Assembly (NCBI RefSeq): GCF_025210605.1 | Contig: NZ_JAOARI010000018.1 | Location: 62,001 to 126,000 of the forward strand | Source of the DNA: Halodesulfovibrio sp. | GTDB taxonomy: Bacteria > Desulfobacterota > Desulfovibrionia > Desulfovibrionales > Desulfovibrionaceae | Length of the DNA stretch: 64,000 nucleotides | Direction of reading: 5' to 3' | Shown: piece after piece, positions 1 through 8,110 of the stretch | Numbering within the stretch: the first letter of the stretch is position 1 | Layout: each line of letters starts with the position of its first letter | Notes under the pieces: generated by a model | What the model was told of the DNA's origin: nothing | Seen by the model: the letters and a program-made list of their open reading frames with translations, nothing else | The model's database searches: none | Program-made: the position numbers and the translations under genes

Positions 1-137
1 TCTGTCGGGCCATACGTAACTTCACCGGTTGCGTAGTTCACGCTTACCACTTCAACACCGTCAGCTGTTTTTACAACATCAGTTATCGTTGCAGCACAGT
101 CAGGACTTTTCATTCCAGACACTTTTACTGTTGCCAT
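1..137 (-). CDS. Heavy-metal-associated-domain-like protein, 3' end cut by window edge
   Basis: Only the first 45 residues are in the window (start MATVKVSGMK). The beta-alpha-beta pattern and the GM loop near residue 8 resemble the HMA fold of small copper-chaperone-like proteins. The usual metal motif is GM-x-C-x-x-C; here it reads GMKSPDC, so the first cysteine is replaced by Ser11 and only Cys14 remains. The start is well supported by a GGAGG ribosome-binding site at 146-150. Divergent from the small membrane gene at 386. Metal binding is therefore doubtful; the domain call comes from the pattern only and the C-terminus is not visible. Confidence 0.6.
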   Translation of the reverse strand, partial: MATVKVSGMKSPDCAATITDVVKTADGVEVVSVNYATGEVTYGPT

Positions 138-385
138 AATTGTATCCTCCAACTTGCAGGGTAGTAAACAAATACAAGGTAACAGAATGCTTATTTCCAC
201 CACACAACCACTGGGTCATGGAAACAACGCATAATGCGGTAAAATTCTATACGGTTTCAGTATATCCGCTATATCCTACCCTGCCAATAGGAAATACAGA
301 TGGCTTCACTTGCACCCGCTACTGTTATACCGTATTGATACTCACCGCACTCACGCGGCAACGATACAATTTACGGAGAATTTTC

Positions 386-631
386 ATGAACGATATGCTG
401 GCACTTGATTTTTCCAATACCGGATATATCTACATGTTTATTGTTTGGTCTATCGCAGGAATCATAGGTGCGACTTTTGCTGTTAAAAAAGGTCGTAATC
501 CCTTCTTCTGGGGAATTTTATGCCTCATCGTTCCAATGGCACTTTTTGCCATCGGTGGAATGCGTGCGCCGGGTGAACCTGTGCCCGAACGATTCCGCAC
601 TGATAAAGACGACAGTATCTCTCCTGAATAA
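386..631 (+). CDS. Small two-helix membrane protein of unknown function
   Basis: Encodes 81 residues beginning MNDMLALDF. Two hydrophobic segments (about residues 15-33 and 40-58) are joined by a short basic loop (KKGRNP), followed by a charged, Pro-rich tail, so it is a probable inner-membrane hairpin protein. The ATG at 386 is preferred over an in-frame upstream start at 140 because GGAGAA lies just upstream (375-380) and the upstream extension has no protein-like character. It sits 42 bp ahead of miaB on the same strand and may be cotranscribed. No family was recognised. Confidence 0.65.
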   Translation: MNDMLALDFSNTGYIYMFIVWSIAGIIGATFAVKKGRNPFFWGILCLIVPMALFAIGGMRAPGEPVPERFRTDKDDSISPE

Positions 632-640
632 TACACTGTC

Positions 641-657
641 CGCCTGCGCCTCAGGCG
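641..657 (+). other. Small hairpin between the membrane ORF and miaB
   Basis: A 6-bp stem (CGCCTG/CAGGCG) with a 5-nt loop lies 16 bp before the miaB start. No T-tract follows, so it is not a normal terminator. It could modulate miaB translation or be chance. Confidence 0.3.
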
Positions 658-673
658 ATAACGAGATATTTTT

Positions 674-2026
674 ATGATTGAACGCAAATTTCACATCATG
701 ACGTTTGGCTGCCAGATGAACGTCAGTGATTCTGACTGGCTGAAACGTACACTTGCTTCCAGAGGCTTTACTGAATGTGAAAAGCCGGAAGATGCTTCTA
801 TTTTCATTGTAAATACTTGCTCAGTTCGCGAAAAACCGGAGCAGAAAGTATACAGTCTTCTCGGACGTATTAACGTCATGACCAAAGGGCGTGAGGACAT
901 CATTGTTGCTGTTGGCGGCTGTGTTGCCCAGCAGGTTGGTCGCGGGTTCTTCAAACGCTTCAAGCAAGTCCGCCTTGTCTTTGGTACAGATGGACTCTCC
1001 TCTGCGCCACAAGCGCTTGATCGCCTTGTTGATGATCCTTCTCTGCGTATGAGCTTGCTTGATTTCTCTGAAGAGTACCCAGATCGCGACGGTAACTGGG
1101 ATGATGCAGAGGCTCCAGTATCCAGCTTTGTTAATATCATGACTGGCTGTGACAACTTTTGCGCATACTGCATTGTTCCGTACACACGCGGACGCCAGAA
1201 GTCTCGTCCGACACAGGCTATTATCGACGAATGCAAAGATTTGCTTTCACGCGGGACTTGTGAAATCACGCTGCTTGGACAGAATGTTAACTCCTTCGGA
1301 CAAGACAGCCACGGCGATGGTACATCTTTCACTGAGCTTCTTTACAAAATTGCCGAGCTGGACGGCTTAAAACGCCTGCGTTTCGTCACATCCCACCCGA
1401 AAGATATTGCGGATGAGGTTATTGAAGCATTCGGCAAGCTGGACGTACTCTGCCCGCGTCTGCATCTTCCTGTACAATCAGGCTCTGATGCTATTTTGAA
1501 AAAAATGGGACGCAAATACGATATTCCAGCATACACAAGAATCGTTGAAAAACTTAAAGCGGTTCGCCCGGATATTCAGCTGACGACTGATATGATTATC
1601 GGCTTCCCCGGTGAAACCGAAGAAGATTTCCTTGAGACAATGCGTATTGCAAAATTTGCTGACTACGCACAGAGCTTCTCTTTCAACTACTCCGACCGTC
1701 CGGGTACTCGAGCAGAAATGCTGCCCGACAAAATCGAAAAGAAAGTAATGCAGGATCGCCTTACACGCTATCAAGCATGGCAGACTGATAATACTGAACG
1801 CATCCTCCAATCTATGGTAGGTAAAAAACTGGACATTCTTTTCGAAGGAGTCAGCAGACGTCCGGGAACCGAGGGCGTGTCTTGGCAAGGTCGGGACGTA
1901 TATGGTCAGTTGGTGATCGTTACATTGCCGGAAGGCGAGGATGTTACAGGAAAAATTCTTCCCGTAACTGTTACCAAAGCCACAAGACACTCTCTCATTG
2001 CTGAAAAGGCAGGAGACACATGGTAA
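674..2026 (+). CDS. miaB: tRNA-2-methylthio-N6-dimethylallyladenosine synthase
   Basis: Radical-SAM methylthiotransferase that converts i6A37 to ms2i6A37 in tRNAs reading UNN codons. All six cluster cysteines are visible: Cys13, Cys49 and Cys83 in the N-terminal UPF0004 domain bind the auxiliary 4Fe-4S cluster, and Cys159, Cys163 and Cys166 (GCDNFCAYC) form the radical-SAM CX3CX2C motif. A TRAM RNA-binding domain ends the protein (about 385-446). Length 450 is normal for MiaB rather than RimO or MtaB, and the N-terminal MTFGCQMN sequence is typical of MiaB. The stop codon overlaps the start of the next gene, so the two are probably cotranscribed. Confidence 0.95.
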   Translation: MIERKFHIMTFGCQMNVSDSDWLKRTLASRGFTECEKPEDASIFIVNTCSVREKPEQKVYSLLGRINVMTKGREDIIVAVGGCVAQQVGRGFFKRFKQVRLVFGTDGLSSAPQALDRLVDDPSLRMSLLDFSEEYPDRDGNWDDAEAPVSSFVNIMTGCDNFCAYCIVPYTRGRQKSRPTQAIIDECKDLLSRGTCEITLLGQNVNSFGQDSHGDGTSFTELLYKIAELDGLKRLRFVTSHPKDIADEVIEAFGKLDVLCPRLHLPVQSGSDAILKKMGRKYDIPAYTRIVEKLKAVRPDIQLTTDMIIGFPGETEEDFLETMRIAKFADYAQSFSFNYSDRPGTRAEMLPDKIEKKVMQDRLTRYQAWQTDNTERILQSMVGKKLDILFEGVSRRPGTEGVSWQGRDVYGQLVIVTLPEGEDVTGKILPVTVTKATRHSLIAEKAGDTW

Positions 2027-2601
2027 GAATGGAAGTCGCCGGACTTTCCCTTGATAAAAAGACCCGAGCTCCAATACTCATGCTAAAAGATCTGGCAGGC
2101 GAAAAAATGCTGAATATCTGGATCGGTGCAATGGAGGCAATGGCTATTTCCATCTTTTTAAATCAGGTGGAAGTTCCTAGACCTCTGACACATGATCTTA
2201 TGCTTAGCAGCATGGAGGAGTTAGGCGCTCAGTTATTGGGAGTCGATATAGTCCGCGTTGAAAACGGAACCTACTTTGCAGAACTGGATGTTGACATGGG
2301 GGGCAAACGCAGCCGTATTGACTGTAGACCATCCGATGCTGTTGCACTCGCCTTACGTGCAGGCATTCCTATTCTAGTATCACAGACCGTTTTAGACAAA
2401 GCTGGAGCTGCCCCTGAAAAAGAAAAGCACGGCGACCCAGCCACTGACGGAGCAGCACAAATGATGCGTTCTGCACAAAGCAGTCAGCAATCACAACAAG
2501 ACTCCAAACGAGTTGCACAGGCGGCAACGTCTGAGAAAGATGAAGATTCTCTCGCAGACCTGCTTCAACGAATGCAACCTGATACAAAATACAAAATGTA
2601 G
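2020..2601 (+). CDS. Bifunctional nuclease (BFN/DUF151) family protein
   Basis: 193 residues. The N-terminal 130 or so match the DUF151 fold (MVRMEVAGLSLDKKTRAPI, then the DGxxxx-type DCRPSDAVALALR motif near residue 105). The family includes plant and Thermotoga proteins reported to have DNase/RNase activity. The C-terminal 60 residues are Gln/Ser/Asp-rich and probably disordered. The start overlaps the end of miaB by 7 nt, which suggests translational coupling, as often seen in this lineage. A strong terminator follows at once. Biochemical role in bacteria is poorly known. Confidence 0.85.
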   Translation: MVRMEVAGLSLDKKTRAPILMLKDLAGEKMLNIWIGAMEAMAISIFLNQVEVPRPLTHDLMLSSMEELGAQLLGVDIVRVENGTYFAELDVDMGGKRSRIDCRPSDAVALALRAGIPILVSQTVLDKAGAAPEKEKHGDPATDGAAQMMRSAQSSQQSQQDSKRVAQAATSEKDEDSLADLLQRMQPDTKYKM

Positions 2602-2603
2602 AC

Positions 2604-2634
2604 AAAAGCGCTCTAGGTTCTAGGGCGCTTTTTC
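2604..2634 (+). terminator. Rho-independent terminator after the miaB operon
   Basis: AAAGCGCTCTAG pairs with CTAGGGCGCTTT across a short loop, with a T-run directly after it and starting 3 bp past the bfn stop. Confidence 0.9.
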
Positions 2635-2808
2635 TTATTATTTTGTTTACCTTTATGAAAAGCAGGATAATAGTGATTGCTTCATGAAGGGATGTATCCC
2701 GTTTTTTACTATCATAGTAAGCCACTTCTCAATCTTACGGATTTTCTGATGCCTCGCTCACCTGCTCACGCTACTGTCTCTGTATCCACGAAAAAGTCAG
2801 GAGAAATT

Positions 2809-3147
2809 ATGCTCCGCTATTGGCTGTTTCTGTTAGCTGCCATCGTCAGCGAAATTGCCGGAACTACGTCACTAAAAGCTTTTGACACCATTCATTCCGG
2901 CGAAGTCGGCATGCTTGCTACCAGCGTATTTATTGCGCTGTCATATTATCTATTATCAAAAGCTGTGCTGCGCATTCCCTTAGGCGTCGCATACACTTGC
3001 TGGGAAGGTGTAGGGCTGGCACTTGTAGCTACATCAAGCTATTTACTGTTTGATGAGCCAATGCCACCTGTAAAACTGTTGGGCATAGCGTGCGTTATTT
3101 GCGGGTTATTATGGCTGCATCACGAAATGAGGCATTCAGATGGGTAG
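2809..3147 (+). CDS. mdtJ: SMR-family transporter subunit, MdtJ-like (spermidine export)
   Basis: 112-residue, four-helix small multidrug resistance protein. The helix-1 glutamate that binds cation and proton is present (IVSEIAGT), and the WEGVG sequence in helix 3 is the MdtJ hallmark (VAYxxWEG). It is probably half of a heteromeric exporter with the next gene, moving polyamines or organic cations out using the proton gradient. The ATG at 2809 is chosen because AGGAGA precedes it; the longer in-frame extension to 2677 is not hydrophobic and lacks SMR similarity. Overlaps the partner gene by 8 nt. Confidence 0.8.
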   Translation: MLRYWLFLLAAIVSEIAGTTSLKAFDTIHSGEVGMLATSVFIALSYYLLSKAVLRIPLGVAYTCWEGVGLALVATSSYLLFDEPMPPVKLLGIACVICGLLWLHHEMRHSDG

Positions 3148-3472
3148 TGCACTTTTCTGGATTTTCAGTTCTATCTCTCTTGATATAGCAGCAAACTGGG
3201 CTATCAAGCGCTCCAGAGGCTTCGCGATAAAACGGTGGGGAATTCTTTCCATTGCGCTTGTTATCTGCGCCTTTTTAATGCTTAAACCAGCTCTGGCGTA
3301 CTTTCATCTTTCTGTTGCGTATGCCCTATGGGGAGTTGGCGGGATAGCTGGCAGCTTTATTGTTGATCGCATTGTTTTTCATGTACATTTAAGTCCTCGT
3401 ATCATCCCCCCTATCCTCTTGATGATTGTTGGAATTATTCTTATTAACATGACGACTCCACCAGTTCACTAG
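3140..3472 (+). CDS. mdtI: SMR-family transporter subunit, MdtI-like
   Basis: 110 residues and four predicted helices. LSVAYALWGVGGIAGS matches the MdtI helix-3 signature (LSVAYALWGG). The essential acidic residue of helix 1 is Asp rather than Glu (ISLDIAAN), a conservative change at the substrate/proton site. The overlapping arrangement with the MdtJ-like gene is the usual layout of paired SMR transporters, whose two chains insert in opposite orientations. Substrate assignment (spermidine) is from family membership only. Confidence 0.75.
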   Translation: MGSALFWIFSSISLDIAANWAIKRSRGFAIKRWGILSIALVICAFLMLKPALAYFHLSVAYALWGVGGIAGSFIVDRIVFHVHLSPRIIPPILLMIVGIILINMTTPPVH

Positions 3473-3590
3473 TGACTATTAGTCCGAATTACATACATTT
3501 TTTGTGCAAAAAGGTTCTATATCCTTTGTTTTTTGTTTATGATATTGAATTTTGGATTTTTTGATCACAGATACAAATGGATAACTATAT

Positions 3591-4442
3591 ATGAGTAAAC
3601 CTGAATCACCCGTAGTTACAACAGCCAAGAATATAGCGGCGCTTTTTACTGGTAGAGCAATATCAGATGGTACAAATGTCTGGCGTGCTGCACCACAAGT
3701 GTCTGATGCTTTCATCACAAAGCTTCAGGCAAAGTGGAAGGAAGTACGCGAAACTGTGTTGCCGAAAGAGTTCCGTTCTAAAAACAAAAAACGCGAAGCA
3801 CTTGGCGACATTTCTTTTGTTGTTGATGGAGTTGAGATTTTCCCTAAAATTTACACTCGTAATGATTACAAGCACAAACTGTTGCATGGTCTGTTTTTTT
3901 CAGAAGCACGCCGAAACTTCAGTACCATGTATTTTTTAATGGAAAATAATATTCCGACTACAGAGCCACTGGCACTGCTTTCAGGTGACAGACTGCATCC
4001 CGGAACAGAAACAGTCCTTTTTACAAAAAAACTCAAAGAGACTGACATCTATTTTTATACATTCCGTGATGAACTGCATAACTTTTCACAAGAAAAACGA
4101 AATGCATTTTTTATCTTGTTTGGTCAGAAGATGGCAGAATTGCACAATCTCGGAATCTACACAGAAGATACAGACAAAAATATTAGTATCCGTCCAATCG
4201 GTGACACGTACGACTTCCATTTTTATGATTTTGACAACTTCTATCCGTGGCGTTGTATGAACATGAAACGCACCATTCACGCAGTGCTGCACAGCTTATT
4301 CTGTCGCCACTACGATGCATCGTTAGAAGAATCTGAAATTTTCTTAGAGGCATATCTTACAGTCCGGCAACGCCCAGATTTAAAAGAAGAGCTGCTAAAA
4401 GAAATCAAACAGCGCATAGCATCCGGTGGATCAAAAAAATAA
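3591..4442 (+). CDS. Lipopolysaccharide kinase (Kdo/WaaP)-like protein
   Basis: 283 residues with a divergent protein-kinase-like fold as in WaaP/KdkA enzymes, which phosphorylate LPS core sugars at the inner membrane. Visible elements are a candidate ATP-binding lysine in FPKIY (Lys86), Glu105 in EARRNF, the catalytic-loop pattern HNLGIYTEDTDKN (Asp193, Asn197) and the metal-binding DFD (213-215). The usual histidine of the HxD-type loop is Thr191. It stands alone, not in an LPS locus. The start lacks a strong ribosome-binding site. Identity is moderately sure; the acceptor substrate is unknown. Confidence 0.6.
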   Translation: MSKPESPVVTTAKNIAALFTGRAISDGTNVWRAAPQVSDAFITKLQAKWKEVRETVLPKEFRSKNKKREALGDISFVVDGVEIFPKIYTRNDYKHKLLHGLFFSEARRNFSTMYFLMENNIPTTEPLALLSGDRLHPGTETVLFTKKLKETDIYFYTFRDELHNFSQEKRNAFFILFGQKMAELHNLGIYTEDTDKNISIRPIGDTYDFHFYDFDNFYPWRCMNMKRTIHAVLHSLFCRHYDASLEESEIFLEAYLTVRQRPDLKEELLKEIKQRIASGGSKK

Positions 4443-4504
4443 AATACCATGTCGGTTTTGAATAGCTTTCAAGCCATTCATCTCAAACCGACATGGTATT
4501 TTTT
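4441..4504. terminator. Bidirectional terminator between the kinase-like gene and rbr
   Basis: A long perfect stem (AAAATACCATGTCGG and its complement, about 18 bp) with a 20-nt loop is flanked by T-rich runs on both strands. It lies between two convergent genes. Confidence 0.9.
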
Positions 4505-4552
4505 ATACTCAGCAGCTAATTCAATCACTGCTTGAAGCAGATAACGCTACTG

Positions 4553-5137
4553 TTATGGCATAAACCACTTTTCGAGACGTACTTCAAAGTATTTCTGCGG
4601 ATGGTCACATGCAGGGCAAACATGAGGTGCTTCAAGCCCTTCATGAACGTAACCACAGTTAATGCAACGCCATGCAACAGGCTTTGCTTTTTTGAAAATA
4701 TCACCATTTTCAATTGAGTTCATCAGCGCAAGGTAGCGTTGTTCGTGGTGTTTTTCTGCAATCGCAATAGAATGCATTGCAGCAGCAACTACTGGAAATC
4801 CTTCCTGAGAAGCAATTTCTGCAAATTCAGGGTACATTTCTGTATATTCGTAATGTTCACCGGCAGCAGACTCTTTGAGGTTTGTTACAGTATCTGCAAT
4901 AATCCCTGCTGGGTAGGCAGCAGTAATTTCAACTTCACCGCCTTCCAAGAATTTAAACAGGCGCTTTGCGTGTGCTTTTTCCTGCAATGAAGTCTCTTCA
5001 AAGATTTTTGCAATCTGAACATACCCTTCTTTTTTAGCAACGCCTGCAAAATAGTCATAACGGTTGCGAGCCTGAGATTCACCGGCAAATGCTGTCAAAA
5101 TATTTTTTTCTGTTTTGGTGCCTTTAAGCTTGCCCAT
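4553..5137 (-). CDS. rbr: Rubrerythrin
   Basis: 194-residue non-haem iron peroxidase that reduces hydrogen peroxide using electrons from rubredoxin; part of oxidative-stress defence in anaerobes. The N-terminal ferritin-like four-helix domain carries the diiron ligands (FAGESQARNRY, EKAHAKRL, EHYEYTEMYPEF, EKHHEQRY). The C-terminal rubredoxin domain has two CxxC pairs (CINCGY and CPACDH). Length is close to the Desulfovibrio vulgaris protein. GGAGC precedes the ATG. Transcribed alone, with two inverted repeats in its promoter region. Confidence 0.95.
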   Translation of the reverse strand: MGKLKGTKTEKNILTAFAGESQARNRYDYFAGVAKKEGYVQIAKIFEETSLQEKAHAKRLFKFLEGGEVEITAAYPAGIIADTVTNLKESAAGEHYEYTEMYPEFAEIASQEGFPVVAAAMHSIAIAEKHHEQRYLALMNSIENGDIFKKAKPVAWRCINCGYVHEGLEAPHVCPACDHPQKYFEVRLEKWFMP

Positions 5138-5160
5138 GTGCTGCTCCTATTTATTAGTAA

Positions 5161-5203
5161 TTATTCTTAATAAGTATTCTTTACTTATACAACTTGAGTT
5201 GTA
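5161..5203 (-). promoter_or_regulatory. Candidate operator sites upstream of rubrerythrin
   Basis: Two dyads lie 24-66 bp upstream of the rbr start: TTATT-CTT-AATAA (5161-5173) and the 16-bp palindrome TACAACTTGAGTTGTA (5188-5203). Rubrerythrin genes in Desulfovibrio are commonly under PerR, but neither dyad fits the classic PerR box exactly, so the regulator is not assigned. Confidence 0.45.
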
Positions 5204-5543
5204 AGGGCAAGAGAATTTTATCAAAATTATAAATAGTTGCGAGCGCGTATGCCCACACATGCCTATCAAAACAAGTACAGGCAAAGCCAATATGGGGCAA
5301 ATACCCAACAATCCCTGCGCATACTGCTTAAAAGGCGTACGGCACCCACAACACTTTACTCAATAATCCTGAGTTGATTTTTTCAACGATATAGCACGTA
5401 ATAGTGCAGCATTGCCATGAAGCGTATTATTCCTGCCAACTCTGTGGACAAAGCCCACAGCTACCCGATATATAGATAGTTATTGAAACTGGTACAAACA
5501 CAATCCTTTACAGACGTCTATCCAGACAGGATTATGCACAATA
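5204..5543. other. Intergenic region between rbr and the PHP gene
   Basis: 340 bp without a convincing ORF. It holds the distal promoter side of rbr and a small hairpin (CTGTGG/CCACAG, 5442-5460) ahead of the PHP gene. No RNA gene or repeat recognised. Confidence 0.5.
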
Positions 5544-6197
5544 ATGATTGATCTTCACGTTCACACTACGCTCAGCTCCGGCGAGCAGACACCCGCAGCG
5601 GCAATGCGCTTTGCAAAGGCTGCGGGTTACCGTGCAATTGCATTCACAGACCATGCAGATGCAACCAATATGCAACATATCTTAGAAAGCATGTTGCCGA
5701 TGATACGCACCTACTCTTTATACTCCGGTATTGATTTGTACGCAGGAATTGAGCTTACCCATGTTCCTCCCCAGCTTATTCCCGATACAATTACCGAAGC
5801 GCGGAGCATGGGCGCACAACTCGTTTGTGTTCACGGACAAACCATTGCAGATATTGTTGATGAAGGAACAAACCTTGCCGCCATTGAAGGCGGTGCAGAC
5901 TACCTTGCGCACCCCGGGCTTATTACAGAACAGGAAGCATTGCTTGCCGCAGAAAAAAAAGTGTATCTTGAAGTAACCGCCCGACCAGAGCATGCTTTGA
6001 CAAACGGTCACCTTGTTAAGGTTGCGGAACTTACAGGCGCTCCGCTTATTTTAAATAACGGGGGGTACCGAGGGTATGACTTTATCAACAAAGATAGACG
6101 CCGCGCCATTGCTCTTGGTGCTGGCATGTCTAAAGATCAATATCAGCAAACAGAAAACAATTCCCGCATGATCGTTTCAAAAATGATGATGCTCTAA
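5544..6197 (+). CDS. PHP-domain metal-dependent hydrolase
   Basis: 217 residues forming one PHP domain. Metal-binding motifs are in order: HVH (residues 5-7), FTDHAD (His36), GIEL (Glu70), CVHG (His97) and LAHPG (His122). PHP proteins are phosphoesterases, for example histidinol-phosphatase or trans-acting nucleases; this short single-domain form is annotated in related genomes as histidinol phosphate phosphatase-like. The HVH motif so near the N-terminus fixes the start. It is followed 34 bp later by the adenosine-deaminase-like gene, probably in the same operon. The substrate cannot be deduced. Confidence 0.8.
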   Translation: MIDLHVHTTLSSGEQTPAAAMRFAKAAGYRAIAFTDHADATNMQHILESMLPMIRTYSLYSGIDLYAGIELTHVPPQLIPDTITEARSMGAQLVCVHGQTIADIVDEGTNLAAIEGGADYLAHPGLITEQEALLAAEKKVYLEVTARPEHALTNGHLVKVAELTGAPLILNNGGYRGYDFINKDRRRAIALGAGMSKDQYQQTENNSRMIVSKMMML

Positions 6198-6231
6198 CTA
6201 TGTGACGGCACGTTTTATTTCAGGAGTTTTT

Positions 6232-7734
6232 ATGAATTCTGCTCGAACTATTTTCGCCTCTGCACTTACGTTTCTGCTTTTACTCTCAACTGCTCCTGCT
6301 TTTGCAGAGCCTTCCAGTTCTGCTAATGAAAAAAGTACGCAGGCATTTTACGAAACAATCCGTTCAAACCCGCTCACCCTTCGCGGTTTTATTTCCGGCA
6401 TGCCAAAGGGTGCAGATTTACGCGTGCGGTTGCAAGAATCTATCTTCCCTGAAGATTACCTACTGCTTGCTGAAAAAGAAAACTACTGCATTACATTACC
6501 AAGCTATTTTGCAGTACCACCACTCAACGGAGCTTGCCCTCCCGGAACAAAATCTGCCAAAAAGTTTTTTACAACAGAAGAAAACTACCGCAAAGCAATC
6601 AAGGAACTTTCAGCAGGTCCTAATGAATCCCGAAAGCGCATTATATCCGCAACGAGCGTTACGCCAGATCAATTCGGCTTCTTGCTTGGGTCTGTTCTCA
6701 GAAATGCGGCGTATCAAAAACTCGACTACCTTGAGTTATTAATACCATGGTTCCCTGAAGATCTCTCTAAGGCTGCGACAAAAGTTACATGGCAAGGTAG
6801 CCCTGCTGACATGTTCCCGAAGCTGTCCGAAATTTCCGGTATGCAATCAGTCGACGAAGGCAAAGAGCGTCTCACCGGATTTATGGAAGGCACACAACAG
6901 TTTCTTGGCGAAGACAAAGCAAAATCTGTTATGGTGCGTATGATCGCAGATGTAGACCGTACGCAAGACCCATCAGTTGTTTTTGCGCAGCTTATCTACG
7001 CATTCAAAACAGTAGCATCCGACCCGCGCTTTGTCGGCGTAGCCCTTTCCGGTAACGAAGATCATCCCGTTGCACTCCGCGACTACCAGCTGCATATGAA
7101 TATGCTGAACACATTAGTCAGCATGGAGCGCTTTGCATCAGTCAAACCTATTATTACCGCTGGCTACTTGAAGTTTGGTATGATTCAGCCGACTAGATTC
7201 AAAGACAGAATCAGAATGGCTGTTTTAAAAGGAAAAGCGGCGCGCATCAGTCACGGCTCGGCTATTATGTATGAAAACAATCCATTTGCCCTGCTGAAAC
7301 TCCTTGCCGGACGCAATATTCCTATCGAAATCGGTATCACAAGTGAGAAGAACGCTTTATCTATCTCTAAAAGAGATAATCCATTCCCTATACTTACAAA
7401 ATACAATGTGCCTGTCGTTCTTGTCACAGAGAATAGCGGACTCACACGCATCGATATTACAAATGAATACGTACGTGCAGCGTATGACTACAATCTGTCC
7501 TACCCAGACCTAAAAAAACTGGTGCGGAACAGTCTTGAATACAGCCTGTTACCGGGGAAAAGTCTTTGGAAAAGCTCTTCACCGTACACAATGGGCAAAG
7601 AATGCAGCGATTCGTTAACAACTAAAAAAACCGGACTGTGCCAAAAACTGCTTAACGAAAGCCCTAAAGCACGCAAACAGTGGAATTTGGAAACAGCATT
7701 CGTCGAATTTGAACGAAACTTTTCTGATCGCTAG
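6232..7734 (+). CDS. Secreted adenosine-deaminase-like protein with degenerate active site
   Basis: 500 residues. Residues 1-25 are a signal peptide ending AFA, so it is periplasmic or secreted. The body follows the secreted adenosine deaminase (ADGF/CECR1-like) pattern: MPKGADL (57-63), GVALSGNE (269-276), RISHG (338-342) and a VPVVLVTEN...ITNEY block (393-413). The zinc and catalytic residues are lost: the family HxH is RVR (64-66), HAGE is TAGY (309-312) and the NTDDP aspartate site is VTENS. Only the RIxHG histidine survives. It is therefore probably a non-catalytic relative, perhaps nucleoside-binding. AGGAG at 6222-6226 supports the start at 6232. Confidence 0.65.
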   Translation: MNSARTIFASALTFLLLLSTAPAFAEPSSSANEKSTQAFYETIRSNPLTLRGFISGMPKGADLRVRLQESIFPEDYLLLAEKENYCITLPSYFAVPPLNGACPPGTKSAKKFFTTEENYRKAIKELSAGPNESRKRIISATSVTPDQFGFLLGSVLRNAAYQKLDYLELLIPWFPEDLSKAATKVTWQGSPADMFPKLSEISGMQSVDEGKERLTGFMEGTQQFLGEDKAKSVMVRMIADVDRTQDPSVVFAQLIYAFKTVASDPRFVGVALSGNEDHPVALRDYQLHMNMLNTLVSMERFASVKPIITAGYLKFGMIQPTRFKDRIRMAVLKGKAARISHGSAIMYENNPFALLKLLAGRNIPIEIGITSEKNALSISKRDNPFPILTKYNVPVVLVTENSGLTRIDITNEYVRAAYDYNLSYPDLKKLVRNSLEYSLLPGKSLWKSSSPYTMGKECSDSLTTKKTGLCQKLLNESPKARKQWNLETAFVEFERNFSDR

Positions 7735-8110
7735 TAGGTAAATAAAAGCAGCGCTTTTCTTTACAGCCAGCGATCTATTGATGAAACTTTTTTAAAATAG
7801 GTTCGCTGTCTACAATTAAGCGTTGCTTAATAAACAGTTACCGACACTCTAAACTTTATATAGAAAAGCTTTCGAAACAGCCTGAATTATAAGATCGCAC
7901 GATTTTGTGCGATCTTTTTTTATGATTTTTACTCAGATAATTTTTTCTATACATTTCGTGCATCTTCGTTGACGGCAAGCCATTTCAAGTTGTAAAGGAA
8001 AATAAATCTAATACAAAGACAACGCTTAACTGTTTCCGTTTTTTAAAGATTTTTCTTTGAACTCCGATAGCTGTAGTAAGACAACTTACAACATGCATAC
8101 GAGGCAGTTA
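7735..8110 (+). other. Intergenic region with a late terminator
   Basis: 376 bp with no clear ORF. A weak hairpin (AAAAGC/GCTTTT, 7744-7758) follows the upstream gene, and a strong terminator lies about 160 bp further on. The interval could be a long 3' UTR or hold a small RNA ending at 7921; no known RNA was recognised. Confidence 0.4.
7891..7921 (+). terminator. Rho-independent terminator
   Basis: AAGATCGCAC and GTGCGATCTT form a 10-bp stem with a GATTTT-type loop followed by seven or more T residues. Confidence 0.9.

Noticed and set aside
691..1332. 213-residue reverse-strand frame opposite miaB
   Set aside because: Low-complexity Ser/Arg-rich shadow of a well-identified gene.
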